Assembly: GCA_030146045.1 (NCBI GenBank)
Contig: JASLDG010000044.1
Coordinates: 1 to 33,910 of the forward strand
Direction: 5' to 3'
DNA length: 33,910 bases
Source: Candidatus Saccharimonadales bacterium
GTDB taxonomy: Bacteria > Patescibacteriota > Saccharimonadia > Saccharimonadales > Saccharimonadaceae
In this document: one piece after another, positions 15,376 through 23,558 of the stretch
Layout of the letters: every line of letters starts with the position of its first letter
Position numbering within the stretch: the first letter of the stretch is position 1
The notes under the pieces: generated by a model
Told to the model about the DNA's origin: nothing
The model's database searches: none
Seen by the model: the letters and a program-made list of their open reading frames with translations, nothing else
Position numbers and translations under genes: made by a program

Positions 15376-15573
15376 ATGACAAACGAATCAAAACCTTTTC
15401 CATTCGCACACCGTGAACGTTCGGTCGATCTAACGCCTCGTAATATTCGTATTAGTCAAGCGACTATTGATATCATTCAAAAGCAGCTCGACATGATTCG
15501 TGGGCAAGCAGTCGTTCTTGGAAAAACCGCCCTCGACTCGCACGATAGCAACGAATCATCTTTAGCCGAGTAG
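15376..15573 (+). CDS. Small hypothetical protein upstream of dus
   Basis: A 65-residue soluble, helical protein starting MTNESKPFPFAH with a central amphipathic helix (SQATIDIIQKQLDMIRGQAVVLGKTAL). It has a clear Shine-Dalgarno AAAGGAG 5 nt before the ATG. The stop is 3 nt before the GTG of the Dus gene, so they form an operon. I do not recognise a family. The context suggests only co-expression with a tRNA-modifying enzyme. Confidence 0.65.
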   Translation: MTNESKPFPFAHRERSVDLTPRNIRISQATIDIIQKQLDMIRGQAVVLGKTALDSHDSNESSLAE

Positions 15574-15576
15574 ACT

Positions 15577-16515
15577 GTGGCCGACTTTTGGCACGATCTT
15601 CCGCGTCCATTCTTTATTCTTGCCCCCATGGAGGCAGTGACCGACGTCGTCTTTCGGCATGTGGTCGCGCAGGCAGCTGCGCCTGACATATGGTTTACTG
15701 AGTTTACTAACGCGACTGGTTGGGCTGCCGCCGGCGACAAAGCGATTGGTGGACGCTTGATTAAAACGGACGACGAGCACCCTATTGTCGCCCAACTATG
15801 GGGTAGTAATCCCGAAGCAATGGCAAAGCTCAGTATCCATTGCGCTACACTCGGGTACAACGGCATTGATATCAACATGGGGTGCCCGGACAAATCCGCT
15901 GTCAAAAGCGGCGGGGGAGCTGGCATGATCAAAACACCTGATGCCGCCGCTGCCATCATCGCCAGCGCCAAAGAGAGCGGGCTCCCTGTTAGTGTCAAAA
16001 CACGCCTTGGTTATAGCCGGGTCGATGAGTGGCAAGAATGGCTCACGCATATTCTGAAGCAAGATATCGTCAACCTGACCATTCATTTACGCACCAAAAA
16101 AGAAATGAGCAAGGTCCCCGCCCACTACGAACTTATCCGTGATATTAAGCAGCTGCGCGATGACATAGCACCCAACACCCTTCTGACCATCAACGGAGAT
16201 ATCCGCGATCGACAGCATGGATTAGAACTCGTCAGAGAGACCGGTGTCGACGGCGTCATGATAGGGCGGGGAGTCTTCCATAATCCGTATGCATTCGAAG
16301 ATTCACCAGTACTACATAGTCGCGATCAACTCATTAGTCTCCTCAAGACTCAGCTTGATCTGTATGATCGCTACAGCGCTCAAACAGGTCGGCCCTACGA
16401 AACACTTAAACGATTCTTCAAAATCTATATCCGTGAATTCGAAGGTGCCAGTGAACTGCGCGACGCACTCATGCATACCGCCACCACAAACGAAGCGCGC
16501 CAGCTGTTAGGCTAG
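15577..16515 (+). CDS. dus: tRNA-dihydrouridine synthase family protein
   Basis: A 312-residue FMN-dependent TIM-barrel enzyme reducing uridine to dihydrouridine in tRNA. Seen motifs: LAPMEAVTDVVFR at the N-terminus, DINMGCPDKSAVKSGGGAGM with the catalytic Cys, VSVKTRLGY, LTIHLRTKKEMSKVPAHYE (usually HGRT in the family, here HLRT), TINGDIRD, and DGVMIGRGVFHNPYAF for FMN phosphate binding. The C-terminal helical domain is present (YETLKRFFKIYIREF). Length is normal for the family. Translation starts at a GTG 3 nt after the upstream stop, consistent with coupling. It is convergent with the coiled-coil secreted protein gene, 33 nt apart. Confidence 0.9.
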   Translation: MADFWHDLPRPFFILAPMEAVTDVVFRHVVAQAAAPDIWFTEFTNATGWAAAGDKAIGGRLIKTDDEHPIVAQLWGSNPEAMAKLSIHCATLGYNGIDINMGCPDKSAVKSGGGAGMIKTPDAAAAIIASAKESGLPVSVKTRLGYSRVDEWQEWLTHILKQDIVNLTIHLRTKKEMSKVPAHYELIRDIKQLRDDIAPNTLLTINGDIRDRQHGLELVRETGVDGVMIGRGVFHNPYAFEDSPVLHSRDQLISLLKTQLDLYDRYSAQTGRPYETLKRFFKIYIREFEGASELRDALMHTATTNEARQLLG

Positions 16516-16548
16516 CGCGACTCCGACTTTCGTAATGCTACTACTTTA

Positions 16549-17670
16549 CTATTTGACGTTCAGGTTCTTGATAATATCCTGAAGACTTGACTGTGCCGAC
16601 CCAAGACCGGTCAGGTTCTGGCTAAGCTGTGTAAAGATAGACTGAAACACCGTTGATGCCTGTGCAAAGCTTGCTTGATTCGAAAGTGTCGAAGCCAAGC
16701 CAATTGCCGATGCGACAACACCGCTCATTGAGGTAATCAACTGCTCGACGTTAGCAAGCTGATTCTGCAATGCTTTTGTTTGATCTTCATTTGCCTGATT
16801 TGCACCGTCAGTCGCAGATTTACTGAGCGTGTCTTTAATCTTATCAGCAAGCTGTGTAAGCTGATTGACCGTCTCTTGTTGCGACCCTGCCGACGTAACA
16901 AGTTGCGATTGACCGAGTGTCGTTGCAAACTGGCTATAGGTACTGTTCACTTGTCCAACAAGTTTGTTGATCTCAGATACGATATCAGCAGAAGGGTTCG
17001 CGCTGGTTGAGGTGCTTGTCGAGCTATTGCCCGATGAACCAAGCTTCGTCTGCATTTCTTTAACCTTCGCTTGCAAATCTTTAATCTGATCTGTCACCTT
17101 GGTCAACTGCGCTTTCACTGGAGCAGTTTGCTGATCAGTTAGTGTTTTAATTTGGTCGAGCGCGTCCTTAGCTGCATTCGCCAAATTCAAACGGCGCTCA
17201 AGCTCAACCTGCATCGATGCTGTCAAGCTCGTAGGGTTGTTGATAGCAGCTTCAAGTTTTGCCTGAAGATCTTGAACATTAATATTAGCACTTGCATTTG
17301 CACTTGGTTGCGTGCTTGCACTGGTAGAAGTCGAGGTGCTCGTGCTTGGCTGGGTTGTTGCCGTCTGGATTGTTGCATTAATTTGCTGAAGCGACGCCAT
17401 CGTCTGTTCAAGCGTCTTTTTCAGTGTGTCTTTACTGCCTTCAATTGCCGTTTGTGGAATTGACTTCAAGGCGTCAAGCGCATTCTTGATCACACTAATT
17501 TGCTGCTGCGTATCACCTTGGATATCAAGGAGCTTCTGGTTGTTAACCGTTACATTAGCCGAGGCGGTCACTGCATGAACCGGTGCCTGTGCAATCAGTG
17601 CGACACTCGCGACGACTGCAAAAGCTGTAACAGCGGTTGTTTTTACATTGATAAATGAAGCGTATTTCAT
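16549..17670 (-). CDS. Secreted coiled-coil protein with Ser/Thr-rich linkers
   Basis: A 373-residue protein. A Sec signal peptide (about 1-33, VALIAQAPVHA cleavage) precedes a mature part that is predicted almost entirely helical/coiled coil, rich in Gln, Lys and Leu (e.g. KTLTDQQTAPVKAQLTKVTD). Two low-complexity Ser/Thr linkers (STSTSTSASTQPS, and SSTSTSTSANPS) separate the helical blocks. No enzymatic motif. It is a candidate cell-surface or appendage component. It lies 2 nt downstream of the 91-residue membrane protein gene, and the Shine-Dalgarno (AGGTAGGA) overlaps the end of that gene, so they are translationally linked. Confidence 0.75.
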   Translation of the reverse strand: MKYASFINVKTTAVTAFAVVASVALIAQAPVHAVTASANVTVNNQKLLDIQGDTQQQISVIKNALDALKSIPQTAIEGSKDTLKKTLEQTMASLQQINATIQTATTQPSTSTSTSTSASTQPSANASANINVQDLQAKLEAAINNPTSLTASMQVELERRLNLANAAKDALDQIKTLTDQQTAPVKAQLTKVTDQIKDLQAKVKEMQTKLGSSGNSSTSTSTSANPSADIVSEINKLVGQVNSTYSQFATTLGQSQLVTSAGSQQETVNQLTQLADKIKDTLSKSATDGANQANEDQTKALQNQLANVEQLITSMSGVVASAIGLASTLSNQASFAQASTVFQSIFTQLSQNLTGLGSAQSSLQDIIKNLNVK

Positions 17671-17672
17671 GA

Positions 17673-17948
17673 TTATCGTCCTACCTTGATTTGCTTCGAT
17701 GGGTCATCAAGAGCTGCCTTAGCATTATTTTGATTTTCCTGATTGGTCTTCAGTGAAGCATCAAGCTCGTCTGCTTCTTTACTCAGACGTTGCTGCTCAG
17801 TCATCTGAGAAGAGTCTGCTGTCTTGTTGCCATTATCTTTGCTGCCAGAGAGAGCAAACCATGCGCCAACTGCAATCAAAACGGCAGCGATAATTGCAAC
17901 TGCAGCGATAATCAGCCGTGACTTCGAATCTTTTTTTGTCGATTCCAT
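17673..17948 (-). CDS. Small membrane-anchored coiled-coil protein
   Basis: A 91-residue protein. It has a basic N-terminus, one transmembrane helix (RLIIAAVAIIAAVLIAVGAWFAL, about 11-33), then a charged helical tail (MTEQQRLSKEADELDASLKTNQENQNNAK). The topology is probably N-in with the tail outside. It is first in a two-gene operon with the secreted coiled-coil protein, suggesting a shared envelope function. Shine-Dalgarno is GAGG, with a promoter about 45 nt upstream. I do not recognise a family. Confidence 0.7.
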   Translation of the reverse strand: MESTKKDSKSRLIIAAVAIIAAVLIAVGAWFALSGSKDNGNKTADSSQMTEQQRLSKEADELDASLKTNQENQNNAKAALDDPSKQIKVGR

Positions 17949-17989
17949 ATATTCCTCGGTGTTTATGTTATTTTTTACTAGACGCTTTT

Positions 17990-18018
17990 ATCATAGCGCA
18001 TATGTTTTTTGAACGCAA
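17990..18018 (-). promoter_or_regulatory. Promoter of the envelope-protein operon
   Basis: Minus strand TTGCGT (18018-18013), 17-nt spacer, TATGAT (17995-17990). The leader is about 35 nt with a GAGG Shine-Dalgarno. It is divergent from the promoter at 18047-18075. Confidence 0.5.
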
Positions 18019-18046
18019 GAGGTTTTCGCAGGCAAGAGAACGTGAC

Positions 18047-18098
18047 TTTACTTTTTATAATATTTATGCTATAATAGAAATATGTCACAGTCGTGACA
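18047..18098 (+). promoter_or_regulatory. Promoter and leader inverted repeat of secreted protein gene
   Basis: TTTACT (18047-18052), 17-nt AT-rich spacer, TGC-TATAAT (18070-18075). The leader contains TGTCAC-4nt-GTGACA (18083-18098), near the predicted transcript start, which could be a stabilising hairpin or an operator. The same TTTACT-17-TGn-TATAAT layout precedes the PE-PPE-like gene. Confidence 0.65.
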
Positions 18099-18125
18099 CC
18101 AATACTCTCGAGGAAAGAGAAGCAC

Positions 18126-18605
18126 ATGAACACCATCGCGCGCATCGTCGCCAGCTCTACGATCGCTGCCAGCCTGATCGGGCTGAGCGTCGGCACAGCG
18201 CAGGCCGATCCGATCAACCTGACCGACCCGGCCATCGCCCAGTTCGCGCAGGTACCGAACATCTGCAATCAGCAGCTGGACGGCGCCAACGGGTCAGTCA
18301 CCCACAGCGGGGCCGAGATCAACGGTGTCGCCGGAGCCGACTACCGCATGCACATCGAGCAACAGACCACCACAGGATGGGAGCCGATGGGTCGCGGCCA
18401 CCTGATGACCTGGGTCAACGGTACGCTCGGCGACCCTGAAGCGCTGCAGGTCCCGTCCGGGGCGCAGTTCCGGATCTTCGTGGTCCAGAGCTCCGGCGGC
18501 ACCGCCCGCGGTGCGTGGCGACTGGTCGTCGAGGGGCCAACCACCCAGGGCACCACCCTGGGCTCGAACCTGACTCCGATCGCGTCCGACGTCACGGCCT
18601 GCTAA
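18126..18605 (+). CDS. GC-rich small secreted protein, actinobacterial in style
   Basis: A 159-residue protein starting MNTIARIVASSTIAAS with a Sec signal peptide that ends at VGTAQA before DPINL. The mature domain (about 130 aa) looks beta-rich, with two Cys: one in the PNICNQQLDG segment and one as the last residue (DVTAC), suggesting a disulfide. Trp, Gly and Thr are frequent; there is no catalytic motif. GC-rich codons (42 of 60 bases at 18541-18600) contrast with 21 of 60 in the adjacent 18001-18060. The ATG at 18126 is chosen because GAGGAAAGAGAAG precedes it and the signal peptide begins there. It is a candidate effector or surface protein acquired from, or imitating, an actinobacterium. 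Family unknown. Confidence 0.7.
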   Translation: MNTIARIVASSTIAASLIGLSVGTAQADPINLTDPAIAQFAQVPNICNQQLDGANGSVTHSGAEINGVAGADYRMHIEQQTTTGWEPMGRGHLMTWVNGTLGDPEALQVPSGAQFRIFVVQSSGGTARGAWRLVVEGPTTQGTTLGSNLTPIASDVTAC

Positions 18606-18629
18606 CGCTACCGTACGCACCCTCGAGAG

Positions 18630-18662
18630 TCCCTCGATTCCGCTTCATGCGGGATCGAGGGA
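18630..18662 (+). terminator. Terminator of the secreted protein gene
   Basis: A 14-bp stem, TCCCTCGATTCCGC / GCGGGATCGAGGGA (one G-T pair), with a 5-nt loop. ACTTTCATTTAT follows. Confidence 0.75.
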
Positions 18663-18678
18663 ACTTTCATTTATAGAC

Positions 18679-18714
18679 AAAAACTCCCGTTACATAATCC
18701 AACGGGAGTTTCTT
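18679..18714 (-). terminator. Terminator of the atp operon
   Basis: AAACTCCCGTT / AACGGGAGTTT stem with a 9-nt loop. On the minus strand it ends in GTTTTTGTC. It lies about 20 nt after the atpC stop and is symmetric enough to serve the plus-strand gene too. Confidence 0.85.
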
Positions 18715-18733
18715 TCATAACGAGGGGGCCAGG

Positions 18734-19156
18734 CTACCGACGATGGCGCCGACGGAGGTCAGCCACCTTGAGTCGCACCGCATGACGATCCACCAAGGCC
18801 GAGGCTTTTTCAAGTTCAACCTGATCCTTGGCTTCGTCGCGCATCTTAAGCGCACGATCAAGCGCAGCCTTGCTTTCGGCCTCAACAATATCTTCACCAC
18901 TATCAGCCTCGTCAACGAGCACACGGAGCGAATCGGTCGTCACTTCTATCACACCACCGCTAATCGCAAAGTATTCAAGCTTGTCGTCGGCATCACCCTT
19001 AGCATGACGTACGGCAATTGCGCCGGGTGCGGCAATACTCACCAGTGGCTCATGTCCGGGAAATACCGCGATTTCACCATCTGCCGTCGGCAATACAACC
19101 TCGTAGACGTCTTGGTCAACCTTAACCCCGAGAAGTGTAACGAGTTGAAACTTCAT
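18734..19156 (-). CDS. atpC: ATP synthase epsilon subunit
   Basis: A 140-residue F1 epsilon subunit. The N-terminal beta-sandwich is seen in FQLVTLLGVKVDQDVYEVVLPTADGEIAVFPGHEPLVS, the family-typical G-E-x2-x-PGHEPL segment. The C-terminal helical hairpin is Ala/Lys/Glu-rich and ends in a basic RRRHRR run. The ATG follows the atpD TAG directly with no spacer, and its Shine-Dalgarno (AAGGA) lies in the end of atpD. It is the last gene of the operon. Length is normal. Confidence 0.95.
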   Translation of the reverse strand: MKFQLVTLLGVKVDQDVYEVVLPTADGEIAVFPGHEPLVSIAAPGAIAVRHAKGDADDKLEYFAISGGVIEVTTDSLRVLVDEADSGEDIVEAESKAALDRALKMRDEAKDQVELEKASALVDRHAVRLKVADLRRRHRR

Positions 19157-20548
19157 CTAGTCCTTCTTTTCACTTAGCGCACCTGGAGCCATGTAGAACC
19201 ATGATTCAGGTTTGTCATCGTATTTACCACTCAGGATATCAGCAGCGTCTTTGATGGTGTCTTCAAGTTTGACGTAGACACCCTTGTTACCGGTAAACTG
19301 CTCGGCAACGTGGAACGGCTGAGCAAAGAATCGCTGCAAGCGGCGAGCACGGTTGACGGTTTGCTTCTGCTCATCTGAAAGCTCTTCCATACCAAGGATG
19401 GCGATGATATCCTGCAAGTCTTTGTATTCCTGGAGGACACGCTGCACTTCACGTGCCACGCGGTAGTGCTCATCACCGACGACCTCTGGGTCGAGTGAGT
19501 TGCTGGTACTATCGAGCACGTCGACGGCAGGATAGATACCGATTTCGGTCAATGCACGGTTCATCACGATGGTCGCATCAAGGTGAGCAAATGTCGTCGC
19601 TGGCGCAGGGTCAGTGAAGTCATCGGCTGGCACGTAGACCGCCTGGACAGAGGTAATCGAACCATTCTTGGTGCTGGTAATTCGCTCTTGAAGCGCACCC
19701 ATTTCCTGCTGGAGGTTTGGCTGGTAGCCCACCGCAGACGGCAGACGGCCGAGAAGGGCAGACACCTCGGCACCGGCCTGAGTGTAGCGGAAGATGTTGT
19801 CGACAAAGAGGAGGACGTCTTTACCTTCGTCACGGAAGGCTTCTGCCATCGCGAGACCAGAAAGCGCTACACGAAGACGCGCTCCCGGCGGTTCGTTCAT
19901 CTGACCGAACACGAGTGATGTTTTGTCGAGGACACCGCTATCCGCAAGCTCTTCGTAGAGATCTTTACCTTCACGCGTACGTTCACCGACACCCGCGAAT
20001 ACTGAGTTACCCTTGTGATATTCGGCGATGTTATTGATCAGCTCCTGAATGAGGACGGTCTTACCGACACCCGCGCCAGCGAAAAGGCCGGCTTTACCGC
20101 CTTTAGTCAGTGGAGCAATCAGATCGATAACCTTGATACCTGTCTCGAGGATTTCGGCCGTGTTTGACTGCTCAGTGAGAGCAGGTGGCTGACGGTGAAT
20201 CGGCGCACGTTTGCCTTTAAGTGCAGGCTTTTCATCAATTGGTTCGCCGACCACATTAAACATACGCCCCTGAGTTTCTTCGCCTACTGGTACGCTAATT
20301 GGTGCACCGGTCGCTACGGCGTCTTGGCCGCGGCGAATACCATCGGTGCTACTGAGCGCAATGGTGCGCACGGTATGCTCGTCGAGGTGCTGCGCAACCT
20401 CTAAAGTAATTGTCTTGTTGTCGTGCTCTACATGGAGCGCGTCATAGTTTGCTGGTAGCTTAGCGCCATCAGCAAACTCGACGTCCACGACCACACCCAC
20501 CACCTGGGTGATGTGACCGGTATCAGTTTTTACTGCTGTCTTAACCAT
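19157..20548 (-). CDS. atpD: ATP synthase beta subunit
   Basis: A 463-residue catalytic F1 subunit. The P-loop is GLFAGAGVGKTVLIQELI (the usual first Gly of GGAGVGKT is Ala). GERTREGKDLYEEL, VFGQMNEPPGARLRV, LFVDNIFRYTQAG and VYVPADDFTDPAPATTFAHLD follow in order. The catalytic Glu in the GERTREG segment and the DELSEED-like region (MEELSDEQ) are present. The start codon overlaps the stop of the 67-codon ORF as TAATG, and the Shine-Dalgarno (GAGGAGAAAG) is within that ORF's last codons. Confidence 0.97.
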   Translation of the reverse strand: MVKTAVKTDTGHITQVVGVVVDVEFADGAKLPANYDALHVEHDNKTITLEVAQHLDEHTVRTIALSSTDGIRRGQDAVATGAPISVPVGEETQGRMFNVVGEPIDEKPALKGKRAPIHRQPPALTEQSNTAEILETGIKVIDLIAPLTKGGKAGLFAGAGVGKTVLIQELINNIAEYHKGNSVFAGVGERTREGKDLYEELADSGVLDKTSLVFGQMNEPPGARLRVALSGLAMAEAFRDEGKDVLLFVDNIFRYTQAGAEVSALLGRLPSAVGYQPNLQQEMGALQERITSTKNGSITSVQAVYVPADDFTDPAPATTFAHLDATIVMNRALTEIGIYPAVDVLDSTSNSLDPEVVGDEHYRVAREVQRVLQEYKDLQDIIAILGMEELSDEQKQTVNRARRLQRFFAQPFHVAEQFTGNKGVYVKLEDTIKDAADILSGKYDDKPESWFYMAPGALSEKKD

Positions 20549-20751
20549 TATCTTTCTCCTCTTTCCTCACCGTGTATCGTAATTATGTTCTGTAGTCCAT
20601 TTTTCGCTGCGTGTTCTTCAGGCGTTATCCAGCCGGGGAGGGCATCTGCTTCGTACATCCAGAATTCTTCTATCGGAATCGACCGCTCTTCGCCAATATC
20701 GTCGATTACCTGCAAAGTATCTGGCCGTAGTACGTATCCCAGGTTACTCAT
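20548..20751 (-). CDS. 67-residue unknown protein inside the atp operon
   Basis: The ATG at 20751 overlaps the atpG stop by 8 nt (ATGAGTAA), and the TAA shares one base with the atpD ATG, so it is translationally coupled on both sides. The product starts MSNLGYVLRPDTLQVI and is acidic, with no membrane segment, signal peptide or recognised motif. It contains two aromatic/acidic patches (IEEFWMYEADALPGW). Its last codons (GEERGER) double as the Shine-Dalgarno of atpD. Canonical operons have atpG directly followed by atpD. It could be an accessory factor of the F1 head or only a spacer ORF; the reading frame is intact and the codon use is like its neighbours. Confidence 0.65.
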   Translation of the reverse strand: MSNLGYVLRPDTLQVIDDIGEERSIPIEEFWMYEADALPGWITPEEHAAKNGLQNIITIHGEERGER

Positions 20752-21616
20752 TAAGAGCCTCCACGCCACCGCTAATTTCCGCCAACTCCTGCGTAATCGC
20801 TGCCTGACGTGCTTTGTTCATAGCGAGCGTCAAATCGTCGATGAGATCCGTTGCATTATCGGTGGCGTTTTTCATGGCCATCATACGCATGATGTACTCG
20901 CTGGCACGAGAGGTGAGGAGTGCGTGGTAGACCTGCGCCTCAATCAAGCGATACGTGACCGCTTCAAGCACTTCCTCTTCGCTTGGCTCAAATTGAGCTT
21001 CGCGAACTGCCTCAGACACTTCAACTTGTTCATACCCGGCAGGCAACACCCGGCGCATCGTTGCTTGCTGGTTCACACTTGAGATATACTCTGTGTAAAT
21101 CACGTCAACCGCGTCGACATCACCAGCCTCAAACTTCTCGATCGCCATATCAACAATCGCGCGGAGCTGCGAACCAGCTGGATCGTCAGGTAAATCTTGA
21201 TAGGCAGCGGCAATCTGCGTATCCTTGAGTTTTGATGCAAAGCGATTCGCTCGGCGACCAATGGTAATGCTTTCATTCTTCACACCTTCGGCGTCATCAG
21301 CAAGCAATTGCTTTGTATAGAGCTTCAAAACATTCGCGTCATAGGCACCCGCCAGACCTTTGTCGGTCGCAATCACGATCAAGAGTCGCGACTGCACACG
21401 ATCACGCACCTGATAGAGCGGATGTTGGTCGGTGACACCTTGAGCAGCAAGATGGGTCAAAATCTCATTCGCCGCACGCGTATAGGGAGCAGAGGCCTCT
21501 TCAGCCTCCTGCGCCTTACGCATCTTGCTTGCCGCCACCAGCTGCATCGCCTTAGTAATCTGCTTGGTACTCTTCACCGAGCGGATACGTGTTTTAAGGG
21601 CGCGAGTTGATGGCAT
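20744..21616 (-). CDS. atpG: ATP synthase gamma subunit
   Basis: A 290-residue F1 gamma subunit. The N-terminal rotor helix is RALKTRIRSVKSTKQITKAMQLVAASKMRKAQ and the C-terminal helix is SEYIMRMMAMKNATDNATDLIDDLTLAMNKARQAAITQELAEISGGVEAL, both strongly conserved in the family. The central domain has TDKGLAGAYDANVLK. Length is normal. It lies 4 nt after atpA with a GAGGAG Shine-Dalgarno in the end of that gene. Confidence 0.97.
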   Translation of the reverse strand: MPSTRALKTRIRSVKSTKQITKAMQLVAASKMRKAQEAEEASAPYTRAANEILTHLAAQGVTDQHPLYQVRDRVQSRLLIVIATDKGLAGAYDANVLKLYTKQLLADDAEGVKNESITIGRRANRFASKLKDTQIAAAYQDLPDDPAGSQLRAIVDMAIEKFEAGDVDAVDVIYTEYISSVNQQATMRRVLPAGYEQVEVSEAVREAQFEPSEEEVLEAVTYRLIEAQVYHALLTSRASEYIMRMMAMKNATDNATDLIDDLTLAMNKARQAAITQELAEISGGVEALNE

Positions 21617-21620
21617 GAAA

Positions 21621-23162
21621 CTACTCCTCGAATCCCTTCGCGACCGCTTCGGCCGTCTTAAGGATCAACGTGGCATACTTGTTGTCGCCGGCAATTTTTT
21701 CGTCGCCCCTGGTCAGTTCCTGCATGTCTTTTTTGTGGTCAGTCCACAGACGAGTCAATAGGGCAGTCTGCGCATCCTTAATCTTGGCTACCGGCACTTT
21801 ATCAAAAGCACCTTCAGAAACAGCATAAATGCTTGCCACCTGCTCCCAGACACCAGCTGGCTGGTACTGGTGCTGCTTCAACAGCTCAGTCAAGCGCTGA
21901 CCCTTTTCAATCTGATGCTTGGTTGCTTCATCAAGGTCACTTCCAAACTGTGCGAAGCTCGCCAGCTCACGGAACTGACTCAGGCCGAGCTTAAGATGCG
22001 AACCAACTGACTTAACAGCTTTAGTCTGCGCATCACCGCCAACACGACTCACTGAGAGACCAGCGCTGATTGCCGGGCGGATACCTTGGTTAAATAGGTC
22101 GGTCTCGAGGAAAATCTGGCCATCAGTAATTGAGATGACATTGGTTGGGACATATGCCGAGATATCACCAGCCTGCGTCTCAATAATAGGGAGTGCGGTC
22201 AGTGAGCCAGCGCCAAGTTCATCAGTCAGCTTCGCACTACGCTCAAGAAGGCGAGAATGCAAGTAGAAGACATCACCTGGGAACGCTTCGCGTCCTGGTG
22301 GACGGCGGAGGAGGAGTGACATCTGACGATACGCAACGGCATGCTTCGTCAGATCGTCGTAGATCATCAAGGCATGCTGGCCGTTATCGCGGAAATATTC
22401 ACCCATGGCCGTTGCTGAATATGGCGCCAAATAGAGAAGTGAAGCGGGATCAGATGGACCAGTCGCCACGATAATCGTTTGCTCCATCACACCTTCTTCT
22501 TTCAGACGTTCAACAAGACGCGCAATCTTAGAAAGTTTCTGTCCAATTGCAACATACACGTTAATGACGCCAGTCTTTTGACGACCTTGGTTAATCATCG
22601 TATCAATGGCAATTGCCGTCTTGCCGGTCTGACGGTCGCCGATGATGAGTTCACGCTGACCACGACCAATCGGGAACATCGCATCAATCGCCATGATACC
22701 CGTCATCATTGGTTCGTGCACGTGCTTACGGCCAATCACACCAATGGCTTCGCGTTCAACCAAACCACGCTGCTTCGTTTTGATTGCCGGGCCACCGTCA
22801 AGTGGATTCCCAAGTGGGTCAACGACACGACCAAGCAGCTCAAGGCCAACTGGTACATCAAGTACAGTGCCCTTGAGCGTCACCTTAGCACCAGCTGCAA
22901 CCGCTTCGTCGCTTCCAAGAAGAACCGCGCCAATTTCGTCTTCATTTAGATTGAGTGCAAACGCCTCAACTGTTTCGCCACCAGTACCTTCAATCAGCAG
23001 TACTTCGCTGTAGCCTGCACTACGCAAACCATGTACCCATGCCACACCATCACCGACACGAGTGACAATACCCACCGTTTCAAGATCTCCGGAGACGTCG
23101 AGCTTCTGGATCGCGTCGCGGAGGTCTTGGGACAATTCTGTAATCGATAGATCAGTTGCCAT
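21621..23162 (-). CDS. atpA: ATP synthase alpha subunit
   Basis: A 513-residue F1 alpha subunit. The P-loop is GDRQTGKTAIAIDTMINQ, the N-terminal beta-barrel carries GDGVAWVHGL, and later blocks include YDDLTKHAVAYRQMSLLLRRPPGREAFPGDVFYLHSRLLERSAK and ISAGLSVSRVGG with the arginine finger. The N-terminal helix (TELSQDLRDAIQKLD) needed for delta binding is present. The start has AAGGAGA upstream. Confidence 0.97.
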   Translation of the reverse strand: MATDLSITELSQDLRDAIQKLDVSGDLETVGIVTRVGDGVAWVHGLRSAGYSEVLLIEGTGGETVEAFALNLNEDEIGAVLLGSDEAVAAGAKVTLKGTVLDVPVGLELLGRVVDPLGNPLDGGPAIKTKQRGLVEREAIGVIGRKHVHEPMMTGIMAIDAMFPIGRGQRELIIGDRQTGKTAIAIDTMINQGRQKTGVINVYVAIGQKLSKIARLVERLKEEGVMEQTIIVATGPSDPASLLYLAPYSATAMGEYFRDNGQHALMIYDDLTKHAVAYRQMSLLLRRPPGREAFPGDVFYLHSRLLERSAKLTDELGAGSLTALPIIETQAGDISAYVPTNVISITDGQIFLETDLFNQGIRPAISAGLSVSRVGGDAQTKAVKSVGSHLKLGLSQFRELASFAQFGSDLDEATKHQIEKGQRLTELLKQHQYQPAGVWEQVASIYAVSEGAFDKVPVAKIKDAQTALLTRLWTDHKKDMQELTRGDEKIAGDNKYATLILKTAEAVAKGFEE

Positions 23163-23171
23163 ATATTCTCC

Positions 23172-23555
23172 TTATATCTTGCTTGTTTTTAGTTGATTCA
23201 ATCGTCCACGCAGTGTTGCATCGAGCCGTTCGTCTGCCGTATCAACCCGTACACCACCCATGACACTTGCGTCAGTCGTCGTGCGAAGTGCGACTTTTTG
23301 TGCCGACTTGGCATGTTTTAAGAATGCTTCGATCGCCTGGCGCGATTCGGCGCTTACGTCATGTGCACTCGTCACATCAGCGATAACAACGCCATGAGCT
23401 GCCAGAGCCGATTCGGTATCGCGCACGATGAGGTCAGCCTCGCTAGTCCGACGTGTCTCTACCAAATAAGCGGCAATCTGCTGCGTGATATCATGCCCTG
23501 CCAATAATTCGCGCGCCCAGGTTTCGGCAATCTTGCGACGGCTCAATTTAGTCAT
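23172..23555 (-). CDS. atpH: ATP synthase delta subunit, short
   Basis: A 127-residue delta (OSCP-like) subunit, identified by position between atpF and atpA and by the C-terminal VMGGVRVDTADERLDATLRGRLNQL, which matches the family motif (GG-x-R-x4-x2-D-x-S-x2-x-L). Typical delta subunits are about 170-180 residues; here the N-terminal helical bundle that binds alpha is shortened, though a helical segment remains. There is no frameshift around the start (ATG at 23555, 3 nt after atpF). Confidence 0.85.
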   Translation of the reverse strand: MTKLSRRKIAETWARELLAGHDITQQIAAYLVETRRTSEADLIVRDTESALAAHGVVIADVTSAHDVSAESRQAIEAFLKHAKSAQKVALRTTTDASVMGGVRVDTADERLDATLRGRLNQLKTSKI

Positions 23556-23558
23556 GTA

